64,000 nt of DNA from contig NZ_BNBD01000001.1 in the NCBI RefSeq assembly GCF_014654785.1, positions 806,001 through 870,000 on the forward strand, written 5' to 3'. This DNA is from Streptomyces mashuensis (lineage in GTDB: Bacteria; Actinomycetota; Actinomycetes; Streptomycetales; Streptomycetaceae). How positions within the stretch are numbered: position 1 is the first letter of the stretch; the number at the start of each line of letters is the position of its first letter. Both the position numbers and the translations under genes were made by a program. Of this stretch, positions 52,081 to 60,809 are shown piece by piece. The notes under the pieces were generated by a model. That model saw only the letters and a program-made list of their open reading frames with translations, was not told the origin of the DNA and searched no databases.

Positions 52081-53744
52081 CCGTCCTCACGCCTCCCGGA
52101 ACTGCCGCTGTCCCCGACGGTTCGCACACCGCCGCCGCCCTCGCCCACCTGCACGAGGTCCGCGGCGCCTTCCGGGCCCGCCGGCGCAAGAGCGCCGCCA
52201 TGGCGCTGTACGTCGTCGCCCTGGCCGGCGCCGGCTGGGGCCTGCCCCTCCTCGTCCACGCCGCCCGAGCGGACCGGCACCGGCCCCGCGCCGGCACGGC
52301 CGCCGCCGGCCTCCTCACGAGCCTCCCGCCGGCCGCCGCCGTGGTCTGCCTGCTGGTGCCGCTGCTGCTGGCGCGCGGCGCGGTGTGGCGCGGCCCCGTC
52401 GTCGTCGACCTGGCCACCGTGACCTGGCTGCTGCCCACCCCGGTGGCCCGCGCCGCGGTGCTGCTGCCCCGGCTGGCCTCGGCCGCGACGCTCGCCGGAC
52501 TCGTGGGCGCCGCGACCGGCGCCGTGGCGGGCCTCCTGCTCGCCGCCACCGGCGCCGCGACCTGGCCCGCCGCCGCGGGGGCCGGCGCCTGGGCGGGCGC
52601 GGCCACCGCGCTCACCGGCACCGCCGCCGGTGTCCTCGTCGAACGCCACGACCGGCTGATGGCCCGCCACGGTGCACGGCTCTTCGGCACCGCCTGGGCG
52701 GTCACCGCCCTGTTCGCCGCCGGCGCCGCGGCAGCGGCCCTCCGCGGCAGCCGGCCCCCGTCCTGGCTCGGCCCGTTCTTCCTGTGGTCCGGGCCCTGGG
52801 GCTGGGCGGCCCAGCCGCTCGCCGCCGCCACCGGCACCGGCACCCCCGCGTGGTGGGCGGGCGCCCTGCTCTCGGCCGGCTTCACCACGGCCACACTGCT
52901 CCTGGCCCGCCGCGAGGCGCCGCACATCGGCCGGGCGGCCCTGCGCCTCCGCGCCACCGCCGCCACCCGGGTCGGCACCGCCCTGTCCGCCCTGGAGCTC
53001 CGGCAGGCCCGCGCGGGCATCCCGGCCCTGCGCGAACGGGGTTCGCGGCCCGTGCTGCGGCTGCCCGCCCCGCGCCGCACCTGGCTCCTCATGCCCTGGC
53101 GGGACGCCACGGGCCTGCTGCGCGCACCGGGCCGGCTCGGCTGGGCCGCCGTGTGGGCCGCCGCCGCGCCCGCCCTCACCGCGCTCGCCCCCCACACCGG
53201 CGGCACCACGCAACGGTGCGTCGTGGCCGGCGGGCTCGTCGCCGCGTACCTCGCCGCGGCGCAACTCGTCGAGCCCGCCCGCCTGGACAGCGACGACCCC
53301 CGCCGGTCCGCCCACCTGCCCCGGACGCCGGGCGCCCTCGCCCTGTGGCACGCGGTCGTGCCCGGCCTCCTCCTGGCCGGGCTGCTCGCGGCCGGCGGCG
53401 CCGCGGCCCTGGCCGCCGGCCGGCTGCACCCGCCGGCCGCGGCGGCCCTCCTCGCCACGGCACCGGCGCTCGTGGGCGCGGCGCTGGTCGGTGCGTACCG
53501 GGGCAGCGTGCCGACGTCCGTCCTCGTCGGCGTCCAGACCGCCATGGGCAACACGGGGCCCGTCCAGACCGTCGTCTGGTACGTGCGCGGGCCCCTGGTC
53601 GCGCTGCTGCTCACCGGCCCCGCCGTGGCCCGCACGCTGTGCGGCGGCACGTACGGTCCCTGGCACCTGGCCTGGCAGCTGCTGCTCGGCGCCGGCTGCC
53701 TGGAGTGGGCCCGCCGGACGGCACGCCGGCTCCACCGGGGCTGA
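52077..53744 (+). CDS. polytopic ABC permease-like protein, DUF6297-like
   Basis: The 555-residue product has a soluble start of about 40 residues and then some 12 hydrophobic segments rich in Ala, Leu and Gly. GTG 52077 overlaps the ATPase stop, and the ATPase has no other partner, so this is probably the membrane half of the transporter. I recall similar actinobacterial proteins as DUF6297; that was not checked. No substrate can be inferred. Confidence 0.78.
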   Translation: MTVLTPPGTAAVPDGSHTAAALAHLHEVRGAFRARRRKSAAMALYVVALAGAGWGLPLLVHAARADRHRPRAGTAAAGLLTSLPPAAAVVCLLVPLLLARGAVWRGPVVVDLATVTWLLPTPVARAAVLLPRLASAATLAGLVGAATGAVAGLLLAATGAATWPAAAGAGAWAGAATALTGTAAGVLVERHDRLMARHGARLFGTAWAVTALFAAGAAAAALRGSRPPSWLGPFFLWSGPWGWAAQPLAAATGTGTPAWWAGALLSAGFTTATLLLARREAPHIGRAALRLRATAATRVGTALSALELRQARAGIPALRERGSRPVLRLPAPRRTWLLMPWRDATGLLRAPGRLGWAAVWAAAAPALTALAPHTGGTTQRCVVAGGLVAAYLAAAQLVEPARLDSDDPRRSAHLPRTPGALALWHAVVPGLLLAGLLAAGGAAALAAGRLHPPAAAALLATAPALVGAALVGAYRGSVPTSVLVGVQTAMGNTGPVQTVVWYVRGPLVALLLTGPAVARTLCGGTYGPWHLAWQLLLGAGCLEWARRTARRLHRG

Positions 53745-53763
53745 ACGGGCCCCGACGGCCCGT
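53745..53763. terminator. short hairpin between convergent genes
   Basis: ACGGGCC at 53745-53751 pairs with GGCCCGT at 53757-53763 across five bases, in the gap between the ABC permease and the thioesterase gene. Confidence 0.5.
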
Positions 53764-54170
53764 CAGGCGGCCGGGCCGGCCGCCCGTACCGTCTGGCCCT
53801 GCGTCGTCTGGCCCACCGGGCGGCCGGCCGCGTCGCACAGGTCGGTCTGCACCACGATCAGCGTCCGGCCCACGTGCAGCGGGCGCGCCGTGGCCCGTAC
53901 CTCGCCGGAGCGCACCGGCCGGAAGAAGCGGGTCGACGACTCCGCCGTGGACGTGACGCAGCCCGCCGGCAGGTTGAGGTACGCGCACACCGCGCCCACC
54001 GTGTCGGCCAGCGCCATCAGGGCGCCGCCGTGCAGCGTGTCGCCGGCCGTGCACAGCGACCGCGACCAGGGCAGCGTGCCCTCGACCCGGTCCGGCCCGG
54101 CCTCCGTGAGGCGCAGGCCCAGGTGGCCGGCCAGGGGCATGAGGGCGACGAGGTCCTCCGGTTCGGGCAT
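53763..54170 (-). CDS. hotdog-fold thioesterase, PaaI family
   Basis: A 135-residue hotdog protein: TLHGGALMALADTVGAVCAYLNLP carries the His-Gly-Gly and acidic residue of the PaaI/YbaW-like active site, followed by TRFFRPVRSGEVRATARPLHVGRTLIVVQTDLCD. It likely hydrolyses an acyl-CoA. ATG 54170 follows AAAGGA; longer frames to 54299 run through the promoter of the next gene. Substrate unknown. Confidence 0.87.
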   Translation of the reverse strand: MPEPEDLVALMPLAGHLGLRLTEAGPDRVEGTLPWSRSLCTAGDTLHGGALMALADTVGAVCAYLNLPAGCVTSTAESSTRFFRPVRSGEVRATARPLHVGRTLIVVQTDLCDAAGRPVGQTTQGQTVRAAGPAA

Positions 54171-54259
54171 GGGGGTGGTCCTTTCCGGGCGGCGCGGGCG
54201 CCGTGAGACGGTGGGTGCACCGGATTCTGACAGCACCCACCGATCACCGAGGACCTTCC

Positions 54260-54793
54260 GTGCCCGAATCAGCCATCTCCCGCCGCTCGTTGGCCGCATC
54301 GGCCGTCGCGCTGCTCACCGGCGTGCTCGTGTCCCCCGCGGGCCCCGTGGACACGGCCGTCGCCGCCGGCGCACCGGTGCGGATCACGGAGGGACAGGTG
54401 CGCGAGGCGCCCCGCGGCGGCGTCATCCTCTACCCGTCGGTGACCAGTTGCCTCACCGTGACGGTCCGTCTGGAGGGCGGCGCGAAGGTCGGGGCGCACG
54501 CCAGCCTGTTCCAGGTGCCCGGCGAGTACCGCTCGGACGAGATCCTGCCCGCCGTGCGCCGAGCCGCCGGCGGGCGGAGGGTGCGCGCGGTGGAGGTGCG
54601 GGGCGCGGTCGGAGCCTGGTACCCGGGCTACTTCACCAAGGCGGTGGAGAGCTACGGCCCGGGCGAGGAGGTGCCGTACCCCACGAAGCCCGACCCGGAC
54701 GGCATCGCCGACGCCGTGGCGCGCGGCCTGGGCGTGCCGCGCGCCTGCGTCACGGTGGAGGACCTCCCGGACGGCGACATCACCGTCCGCTGA
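54260..54793 (+). CDS. secreted small protein with Tat-like signal
   Basis: A 177-residue protein whose start SRRSLAASAVALLTGVLVSPAGP looks like a twin-arginine signal. The mature part contains YPSVTSCLTVTVRLEGGAKVGAHASLF and GAVGAWYPGYFTKAVESYG; two Cys may pair. GTG 54260 follows GAGGACC. I do not recognise the family. The conserved-looking LTVTV...GAKVGAHAS stretch recalls a CheD-like or glutamine-amidase fold, but this is only an impression. Confidence 0.7.
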   Translation: MPESAISRRSLAASAVALLTGVLVSPAGPVDTAVAAGAPVRITEGQVREAPRGGVILYPSVTSCLTVTVRLEGGAKVGAHASLFQVPGEYRSDEILPAVRRAAGGRRVRAVEVRGAVGAWYPGYFTKAVESYGPGEEVPYPTKPDPDGIADAVARGLGVPRACVTVEDLPDGDITVR

Positions 54794-54800
54794 GGCCCGT

Positions 54801-56585
54801 TCAGGTGTCGAGCAGGTGCGGCAGCCCGCGCCGCCAGCGGTCGCGGTCCACCAGCCGGGCCGCGGCGAACTCCGGCGCCTCGTAGCCGCGGAACGTGGGC
54901 ACGGCCCGGGCGCCGTCCGCTCCGGCCGCCGCGAGGACGGCCGCGGCCGCGCGGCGGCCCGCCTCGTTGGCGGTCTCCATCGACGTGAAGTCGACGTTCG
55001 CGTACGTGCGGACGTAGTCCGCGGCGAGGAAGAGGTTGGGGACGGCGGTCGCCGCGTCCGGCCGCAGGTCCCACGAGCCGGTGTGGTTGAGCAGGTACGG
55101 ATCGTCGTTGGCCAGGCCGTGGCCCGTCTCGGCGATGGCCTCGTCGAGGTACCAGGAGTGCAGCTGCGTGTCGGCCAGGACGGGCCGGCCGGCGGTGTCG
55201 TTCAGGTGCGCCTTCATCTGCTCCCACACCTCGCGGGCCACCTCGGCCCGCGTGCACTCCCGGGCGGGCCGGCCGTAGAGGATGCCGGGCGTGTCCCAGT
55301 CGGAGACGTCCACGGACACGCATTCCTGCACCTGCCCGTCGCCCCACGTGCGGGCGAAACCGGCCCGCCACAGCTTGGACTGGTGGATGGAGATCAGCTT
55401 CCAGGGCGAGTCGACGTGCACGATGTGCCCGCGCACGGCGGGGGCCGGGGCACGGAGGTAGTACTGGATGCCGTTGCACCAGGTCTGCTGGAGCCGGTCC
55501 ATGGCGGCCAGCCGCGGGTCGGCCCGGCGCAGCGCGCCGTCCCACAGCCGGACGACGCGGTCGGAGGGCAGGGCGGCGACGAACCAGTCGGCGTCGATCC
55601 GGGCGGTGCCGCCGCGCGCCGTACGGGCCCGGGCGCCGGTGATGCGGCCGGAGCGCAGCTCCAGGCCCTCCACCGTGCAGCCGTGGACGAACCGCACGCC
55701 GAGCGCCCGCAGGTGGGCGGCCCACGGTTCGAGCCACGCCTCGCTGGTGGGGGCGTCGAAGATGCGGTCGGCGGGGCCGTCGCTGCCGCGGCCGAGGAGG
55801 TCGTAGAGGATGGCCTCGAGGCCCTGGCCGCAGGTGCGGGCGCTGGCGTTGGCGGGCCGCAGCGCCTGGAGGAGCTGGACGCCGCCGCCCAGCAGCCGCT
55901 GGTAGTCCGTCGACATGCGGCCGGCCTGGATGTAGTCCCACCAGCCCACGTACTCCCACTGGCCGAAGCGGCGCCCGGTGCAGCTGGTGAAGAGGATGAC
56001 GGCCCGGCGGGCGAAGAACGCGGCCTCCTGGGGCGGCAGGCGCAGGGCCTGCTGGAGCAGCCCGGCGAGGGACTGGACGAGGCGCAGCGGGTCGGAGAGG
56101 GCGGGGAGCAGGGGCCGGACGGGGAGGGGGATGTCGAGGCGGCTGCCGGTGCGGGCCAGTTCGATCCAGTGGACGGCGGTGAGGTGGTCGAAGACGGTGC
56201 CGCCGCCGGGGTGGGGGATGCGCCGCAGCGTGTCGGGCAGGTTGTGGTAGAAGCCGAAGACACCGCGGTGGCCGTGCTCGCCGGGCAGGTCGCGGCGGCC
56301 ACCGGTGCCGCTGTGCGGGACGTACAGGGAGCGGGCCTTGCCGCCGGGCACGGTGCGGCGTTCGTACACCGTCACGTCGAAGCCGCGCTCGGCCAGTTCG
56401 TGGGCCGCCGTCAGGCCGCCGACGCCGGCGCCGAGGACGGCCACGCGGCGGCGGGCGGGCCGGCGGGCGCGGGCGGCCGCGGTGCCGGCGGCGACGGGGG
56501 CCGCGGCGGCTCCCGCGGCGGCGGCCGTGCCGTACCGCAGGACGTCGCGACGCGGTACGGGGCGGGGCTGTCGGGGCGTGGTCAT
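54801..56585 (-). CDS. Tat-exported FAD-dependent oxidoreductase (amine oxidase/phytoene desaturase-like)
   Basis: The 594-residue protein has a twin-arginine signal (RRDVLRYGTAAAAGAAAAPVAAG), the FAD loop VAVLGAGVGGLTAAHELAERGFDVTVYER at about 48-76, and a C-terminal FLAADYVRTYANVDFTSMETANEAGRRAA that closes the FAD site. Overall it resembles hydroxysqualene dehydroxylase and carotenoid desaturase-like flavoproteins. A Tat signal on this fold implies an extracellular or membrane-side role, which is less usual. A glycosyltransferase gene lies 108 bases upstream on the same strand. Confidence 0.87.
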   Translation of the reverse strand: MTTPRQPRPVPRRDVLRYGTAAAAGAAAAPVAAGTAAARARRPARRRVAVLGAGVGGLTAAHELAERGFDVTVYERRTVPGGKARSLYVPHSGTGGRRDLPGEHGHRGVFGFYHNLPDTLRRIPHPGGGTVFDHLTAVHWIELARTGSRLDIPLPVRPLLPALSDPLRLVQSLAGLLQQALRLPPQEAAFFARRAVILFTSCTGRRFGQWEYVGWWDYIQAGRMSTDYQRLLGGGVQLLQALRPANASARTCGQGLEAILYDLLGRGSDGPADRIFDAPTSEAWLEPWAAHLRALGVRFVHGCTVEGLELRSGRITGARARTARGGTARIDADWFVAALPSDRVVRLWDGALRRADPRLAAMDRLQQTWCNGIQYYLRAPAPAVRGHIVHVDSPWKLISIHQSKLWRAGFARTWGDGQVQECVSVDVSDWDTPGILYGRPARECTRAEVAREVWEQMKAHLNDTAGRPVLADTQLHSWYLDEAIAETGHGLANDDPYLLNHTGSWDLRPDAATAVPNLFLAADYVRTYANVDFTSMETANEAGRRAAAAVLAAAGADGARAVPTFRGYEAPEFAAARLVDRDRWRRGLPHLLDT

Positions 56586-56693
56586 GCGGTCGTCCCCCTG
56601 CTGGTCGGCTCTTCCGGTCCGCCGGGGACGCTACGGTGCGGAAGGGGCACGCGGGGGAGAAACGGAATCCTCTCCACCGATCGGGCGGTGCCG

Positions 56694-57938
56694 TCAGCCC
56701 GGGAGCCGGCCGAGCGCGGCGGCCACGTGGCCCGTGCCGTCCTCCGCGGCGATGCGGGCGGCCAGGTCCCGGGCCCGTCGGCGGTACTGCGGATCGGTGG
56801 TGGCCCGGACCAGCGCCCCGGTGAGGGCGGGTGCGGTGAGCCGGCGCAGGGGCACGGCGCGCGGTGCCACGCCCAGGGCGACGAGGCGGGCGGCCCAGAA
56901 GCCCGCGTCGAACTGCACCGGGACCGGCACGGCCGGGACGCCGGCGCGCAGGCCGGCCCCGGTGGTGCCCGCGCCGGCGTGGTGGACGACGGCCGCCATG
57001 CGCGGGAAGAGCACGGAGTGCGGCACGTCCCCGACGGTGATCATGTCGTCGCCGGTGGCACGCAGTCCTGCCCAGCCCTCCTGGAGCACGCCGCGCAGGC
57101 CGGCCGCGCGCAGCGCGCGCACCACCTCGCCGCTCAGCCGGGCGGGGTCGGGGACGGTGGCGCTGCCCAGCCCGACGAAGACGGGCGGGGGACCGGCGGC
57201 GAGGAAGTCCAGCAGCGGCTGCGGCAGGGCGGGTTCGGGGTCGTAGGGCCACCAGTAGCCGGCGACCTCCAGGCCGGGCCGCCAGTCACGCGGGCGGGGC
57301 ACCACGAGGGGGCTGAAGCCGTGCTGCACCGGCCAGTCCCGCCGTTCGCGGGCGCGCTGGGCGGCGCCGGCGGTCATGGGCGGCAGGCCCAGCCGTTTCC
57401 GCAGGTCGCGCACGGCCGGTGTGAAGATGTGCTCCATCGCCCGCAGCAGCGCGTGGCCGGCCCACCGGTTGCCGGCGGGCCCCAGCGACCCGCCGCCCGT
57501 CATCGGCGGGGCGAAGTCCCGCGTCGGGTGGACGGGTTGCAGGTTCAGGCCCATGCTCGGCAGGGAGAGGCCCTCGGCGATGGTGTGCCCCATCGGCGAC
57601 ATCGACCCCGCCGGCAGCACCACGTCGGAGGCGCGGGCCGCCTCCAGGAGGCTGTCCGCCATCTGCCCGACCAGCCGCCGGGCCATGACCGCCGCCCGTA
57701 CGAACTTCCCCGGCCCGGTCGTGCTGCGGTGCAGCCCGCGCCCCCACTCCGACTCCAGGACGTCCCGCGGGTCCACCGGCATCGCGTGGAACCGCACGCC
57801 CGAACCGGCCACCAGCGGCGCGAACCGCTCGTGCGTCACCAGGGTGACGTCGTGCCCCGCGCCCACCAGGGCGTGGCCCACCCCGGTGTACGGCGCCACG
57901 TCGCCCCGGGAACCCGCCGTCATGATGGTGACCCGCAC
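56694..57938 (-). CDS. GT1-family glycosyltransferase (macrolide/sterol type)
   Basis: A 414-residue GT-B enzyme: N-terminal TAGSRGDVAPYTGVGHALVGAGHDVTLVTHERF, FVGLGSATV, and the nucleotide-sugar binding HHAGAGTTGAGLRAGVPAVPVPVQFDAGFWAARLVALGVAP. This is the COG1819 pattern of macrolide, antibiotic and sterol glycosyltransferases. The start is fixed by the conserved MRVTIMTAGSRGD. The acceptor is not known; an isolated gene of this type often inactivates macrolides or decorates a polyketide or lipid. Confidence 0.9.
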   Translation of the reverse strand: MRVTIMTAGSRGDVAPYTGVGHALVGAGHDVTLVTHERFAPLVAGSGVRFHAMPVDPRDVLESEWGRGLHRSTTGPGKFVRAAVMARRLVGQMADSLLEAARASDVVLPAGSMSPMGHTIAEGLSLPSMGLNLQPVHPTRDFAPPMTGGGSLGPAGNRWAGHALLRAMEHIFTPAVRDLRKRLGLPPMTAGAAQRARERRDWPVQHGFSPLVVPRPRDWRPGLEVAGYWWPYDPEPALPQPLLDFLAAGPPPVFVGLGSATVPDPARLSGEVVRALRAAGLRGVLQEGWAGLRATGDDMITVGDVPHSVLFPRMAAVVHHAGAGTTGAGLRAGVPAVPVPVQFDAGFWAARLVALGVAPRAVPLRRLTAPALTGALVRATTDPQYRRRARDLAARIAAEDGTGHVAAALGRLPG

Positions 57939-57976
57939 GGGGCCAGTATGGCGGGAACACCGGCTCCTGACACGGA

Positions 57977-58009
57977 CGTCCCGCCCGGTCGCGTGGTCCG
58001 GGCGGGACG
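57977..58009. terminator. hairpin terminator after the encapsulin-sufS operon
   Basis: CGTCCCGCCCGG at 57977-57988 pairs perfectly with 57998-58009 over a 9-base loop, 22 bases beyond the cysteine desulfurase stop on the minus strand. Confidence 0.75.
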
Positions 58010-58031
58010 GTCCGGGGCCGGCCGCGTGGTG

Positions 58032-59267
58032 TCAGTCGCTCTTCTGCAGCCGCAGCAGCGACTCCACCAGCCGGTCCACCTCCTCGCCGGTGTTGTAGAG
58101 CGCGAGGGAGGCGCGTGCCGCAGCCTGCACGCCGTAGTGCGCGAGCGAGGGCTGGGCGCAGTGGTGGCCCGCACGGACGGCGATGCCGTCCCGGTCCAGC
58201 CACCCGGCGATGTCCGCCGGGTCCCGGCCGGCCAGGGTGAAGGTGAGCACCCCGATCCGTTCGGCCGCGGTGCCCAGCACCTCCAGTCCGGGCACCGCGG
58301 TCAGCGCCTGCTGCGCGTACGTCATCAGCTGTGTCTCGTACTGCGCCACCGCGCTCCGGCCGAACGACGACAGCCACTGGAGGGCGGACAGCAGGCCGAC
58401 GACGCCGGATATGTGCCCGGTGCCGGCCTCGAACCGGTGCGGCGCCGGCGCGAACGTCGTCCGCTCGAAGCTCACCGACTCGATCATGTTGCCGCCGCCC
58501 TGCCAGGGCGCCATCTCCTCCAGCACCTCCGGCCTGGCGTACAGGGCGCCGATGCCGGTGGGCCCGTAGATCTTGTGGCCGGAGAAGACGTAGAAGTCGG
58601 CGTCCAGGTCCTGCACGTCGACGGGGAAGTGCGCGACCGCCTGCGCCCCGTCGACCAGCACCTTGGCCCCGTAGCGGTGGGCGAGCGCCGCCATCTCCTT
58701 CACCGGCGGCACGGTGCCCAGCACGTTGGAGGCGTGGCTGAGGACGACCAGCTGCGTCCGCATCGAGAGCAGGTCGGCGTACGCGTCCTGGTCGATGCTG
58801 CCGTCGGGCCGCAGCGGCACCGGCACCACCCGTGCCCGCGTCTCCTTGGCCACCTGCTGCCAGGGGACGATGTTCGCGTGGTGTTCGAGCACCGGTACGA
58901 GGATGTCGTCGCCGGGGCCGAGGTTGTCGCGGCCCCAGCTCTGCGCCACCAGGTTGATGCCCTCGGTGGTGCCGCGGACGAAGACGATGCTCTCCGGCGA
59001 CGGCGCGCCCAGGAACTGCGCGACACCCGCCCGGCCCGCCTCGTACATCTCCGTGGCCTCGCGCGCCATGGTGTGCGCGCCGCGGTGGATGTTGGAGTTG
59101 GCGGTCGCGTAGAAGCCCGCCAGCGCCTCGATCACCTGCCGGGGCTTCTGCGTCGTGGCCCCGTTGTCCAGCCAGACGAGCGGCCGGCCGTTGACCGTCC
59201 GGTGCAGGATCGGGACGTCCCGGCGTGCCGCCTCGGGCGAGAAGCCGGGAACGTCAGGAGTAGTCAT
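58032..59267 (-). CDS. sufS: SufS-type cysteine desulfurase, putative encapsulin cargo
   Basis: A 411-residue group II cysteine desulfurase: WLDNGATTQKP, HRGAH, EHHANIVPWQ, PLP Lys 232 in FSGHKIYGPTG and the reactive Cys 370 in RAGHHCAQP. It removes sulfur from cysteine as a persulfide. Its ATG lies inside the 3' end of the encapsulin gene (14-base overlap), so the two are translationally coupled. It has only about 18 residues before the SufS core, not the long disordered cargo extension of family 2A desulfurases, and no sufBCD or sufU gene is near, so it is not the Suf housekeeping copy. Confidence 0.9.
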   Translation of the reverse strand: MTTPDVPGFSPEAARRDVPILHRTVNGRPLVWLDNGATTQKPRQVIEALAGFYATANSNIHRGAHTMAREATEMYEAGRAGVAQFLGAPSPESIVFVRGTTEGINLVAQSWGRDNLGPGDDILVPVLEHHANIVPWQQVAKETRARVVPVPLRPDGSIDQDAYADLLSMRTQLVVLSHASNVLGTVPPVKEMAALAHRYGAKVLVDGAQAVAHFPVDVQDLDADFYVFSGHKIYGPTGIGALYARPEVLEEMAPWQGGGNMIESVSFERTTFAPAPHRFEAGTGHISGVVGLLSALQWLSSFGRSAVAQYETQLMTYAQQALTAVPGLEVLGTAAERIGVLTFTLAGRDPADIAGWLDRDGIAVRAGHHCAQPSLAHYGVQAAARASLALYNTGEEVDRLVESLLRLQKSD

Positions 59268-60633
59268 GGTACTTGGACACCTCGACGTTCTGGAGGACGG
59301 CGATCGCGTCCTCCACCAGCACCGCGGCGTTGAAGTACGCCGTCATCAGGTACGAGGTGATGCCCTTCTGGTCCACGCCCATGTTCCGCATGGCCAGGCC
59401 CGGCTCGATCTCGTCGGCGACCTTGGACGGGCGCAGGCCCACCACGCCCTGCTCGGCCTCGCCCATGCGCATCAGCAGGATCTCGGTGGTGCCGATGCCG
59501 GCGCCGCCGGAGAACCGCACCTTGTCGGAGGGCAGCAGGGGGACGCCGCGCCAGGTCAGCAGCGGGCTGCCGAAGCGGTTCTCGATGACCGGGGGCACGC
59601 CCCGGCGGGTGCACTCGCGGCCGAAGGCGGCGATGGCCTTGGGGTGCGCGAGGAAGTAGGCCGGCTGCTTCCACACGCGGGTCAGCAGCTCGTCCATGTC
59701 GTCGGGGGTCGGCGCGCCGGTGCGGGTCTGCACGCGCTGGCCGGGGGCGACGTTGTTGAACAGGCCGTACTCGGGGTGGTAGAGGATCGACGCCTCCTGC
59801 CGCTCGCGCAGCGCGTGGGCGGTGAGGTTCGACTGCGCCCGGGTCTGGTCGATGGGCCCGTTGTACAGGTCCGAGACGCGGGTGTGCACGCGCAGCACGG
59901 TCTGCGCGAGGGTCATGTGGTACTCGCGGGGAGCGTCCTCGTAGTCGACGAAGGTGCCCGGCAGGTCGGGCTCGCCGATGTGGCCGGAGCTGAGGTCGAC
60001 GGGCACCTCGGCACCCGGCATGACCCCGCCGCCGGAGACGTACGCCTCGACTGCTGCCCGCAACGCCTCGTCGCGCTCGCACAGTCCGGCGAGCGCGCCG
60101 CGGTCCAGGCACAGCGCCGTGCCGGCGGTGACGGCCCGGACGCCGTACGGCATCGGCTCCGAGCGGGTCCAGGCGCCCAGGTCGAAGAACTGGCCGTCGC
60201 CGATGACCTCCAGCAGGATGTCGTCGCCGTACTGGCCCGTCGCCCGCTTCTCGGCGCGGCCGTGCACCAGCACCCAGAACCGGTCGGCGGCGGCGCCCTC
60301 GCAGGCCAGTTCCTCGCCGGGCCCGAAGGAGACCTCTGTGAACGCCCCGGCCAGGTGCTCCAGCACCGCGTCGTCGCTCTCCCGCAGGTACGGCAGTTCA
60401 CGCAGGTCGCCGGGGATGACGCGGGGCGTGCTGTCGTCCGTGGTGCTGATGCGGTCGTCGCCCACGACGTAGGTGCGGCGGCGGTTCACGCGGTAGACGC
60501 CCGAGTCGATGTCCACCCAGGGCAGCGCCCGCAGCAGGTAGCGCGGCGTGATGCCGCGCATCTGCGGGGCGGTCTTGGTGGCCGTGGCCAACTGCCGTGC
60601 GGCATCCGGGCCGAGACTCAGCCGGTCGTTCAT
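59254..60633 (-). CDS. encapsulin shell protein with cyclic-nucleotide-binding domain (family 2B type)
   Basis: The 459-residue protein has a HK97-type encapsulin body split by a cNMP-binding domain. The N-arm and first body part read LGPDAARQLATATKTAPQMRGITPRYLLRALPWVDIDSGVYRVNRR; residues about 84-205 (LEHLAGAFTEVSFGPGEELACEGAAADRFWVLVHGRAEKR...) are a CAP_ED fold; the remainder (LLTRVWKQPAYFLAHPKAIAAFGRECTRRGVPPV...GVVGLRPSKVADEIEPGLAMRNMGVDQKGITSYLMTAYFNAAVLVEDAIAVLQNVEVS) is shell. It should assemble into an icosahedral nanocompartment, possibly ligand-gated. GGAGGAGGAAC precedes the ATG. The coupled cysteine desulfurase is the probable cargo. Confidence 0.9.
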   Translation of the reverse strand: MNDRLSLGPDAARQLATATKTAPQMRGITPRYLLRALPWVDIDSGVYRVNRRRTYVVGDDRISTTDDSTPRVIPGDLRELPYLRESDDAVLEHLAGAFTEVSFGPGEELACEGAAADRFWVLVHGRAEKRATGQYGDDILLEVIGDGQFFDLGAWTRSEPMPYGVRAVTAGTALCLDRGALAGLCERDEALRAAVEAYVSGGGVMPGAEVPVDLSSGHIGEPDLPGTFVDYEDAPREYHMTLAQTVLRVHTRVSDLYNGPIDQTRAQSNLTAHALRERQEASILYHPEYGLFNNVAPGQRVQTRTGAPTPDDMDELLTRVWKQPAYFLAHPKAIAAFGRECTRRGVPPVIENRFGSPLLTWRGVPLLPSDKVRFSGGAGIGTTEILLMRMGEAEQGVVGLRPSKVADEIEPGLAMRNMGVDQKGITSYLMTAYFNAAVLVEDAIAVLQNVEVSKYHDYS

Positions 60634-60657
60634 GGAGTTCCTCCTCCGCGCACAGAC

Positions 60658-60687
60658 GTGTCACCCTGCGCGACGGCAGGGTGACAC
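60658..60687. promoter_or_regulatory. perfect 12-base inverted repeat upstream of the encapsulin gene
   Basis: GTGTCACCCTGC at 60658-60669 and its exact complement at 60676-60687 flank a 6-base centre. It sits 25 bases upstream of the encapsulin start, and 123 bases beyond the P450 stop. The TGTCA/TGACA half-sites resemble CRP/FNR-type operators; a P450 terminator or a leader hairpin is the alternative. Confidence 0.55.
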
Positions 60688-60809
60688 GGGATGACGAGGG
60701 AAATCCTGGCGGACGACGTGCTGATTCATCTGCTCGTCGCACCGGAACGACCGGTATTCGCCTCATGTGCCTGCTTTGCGAAACTCCAAGGCCGGCTTAT
60801 GACGTGGCG

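Noticed and set aside
58032..59267. Housekeeping Suf iron-sulfur operon
   Set aside because: No sufB, sufC, sufD or sufU nearby; the gene is coupled to an encapsulin shell gene instead.
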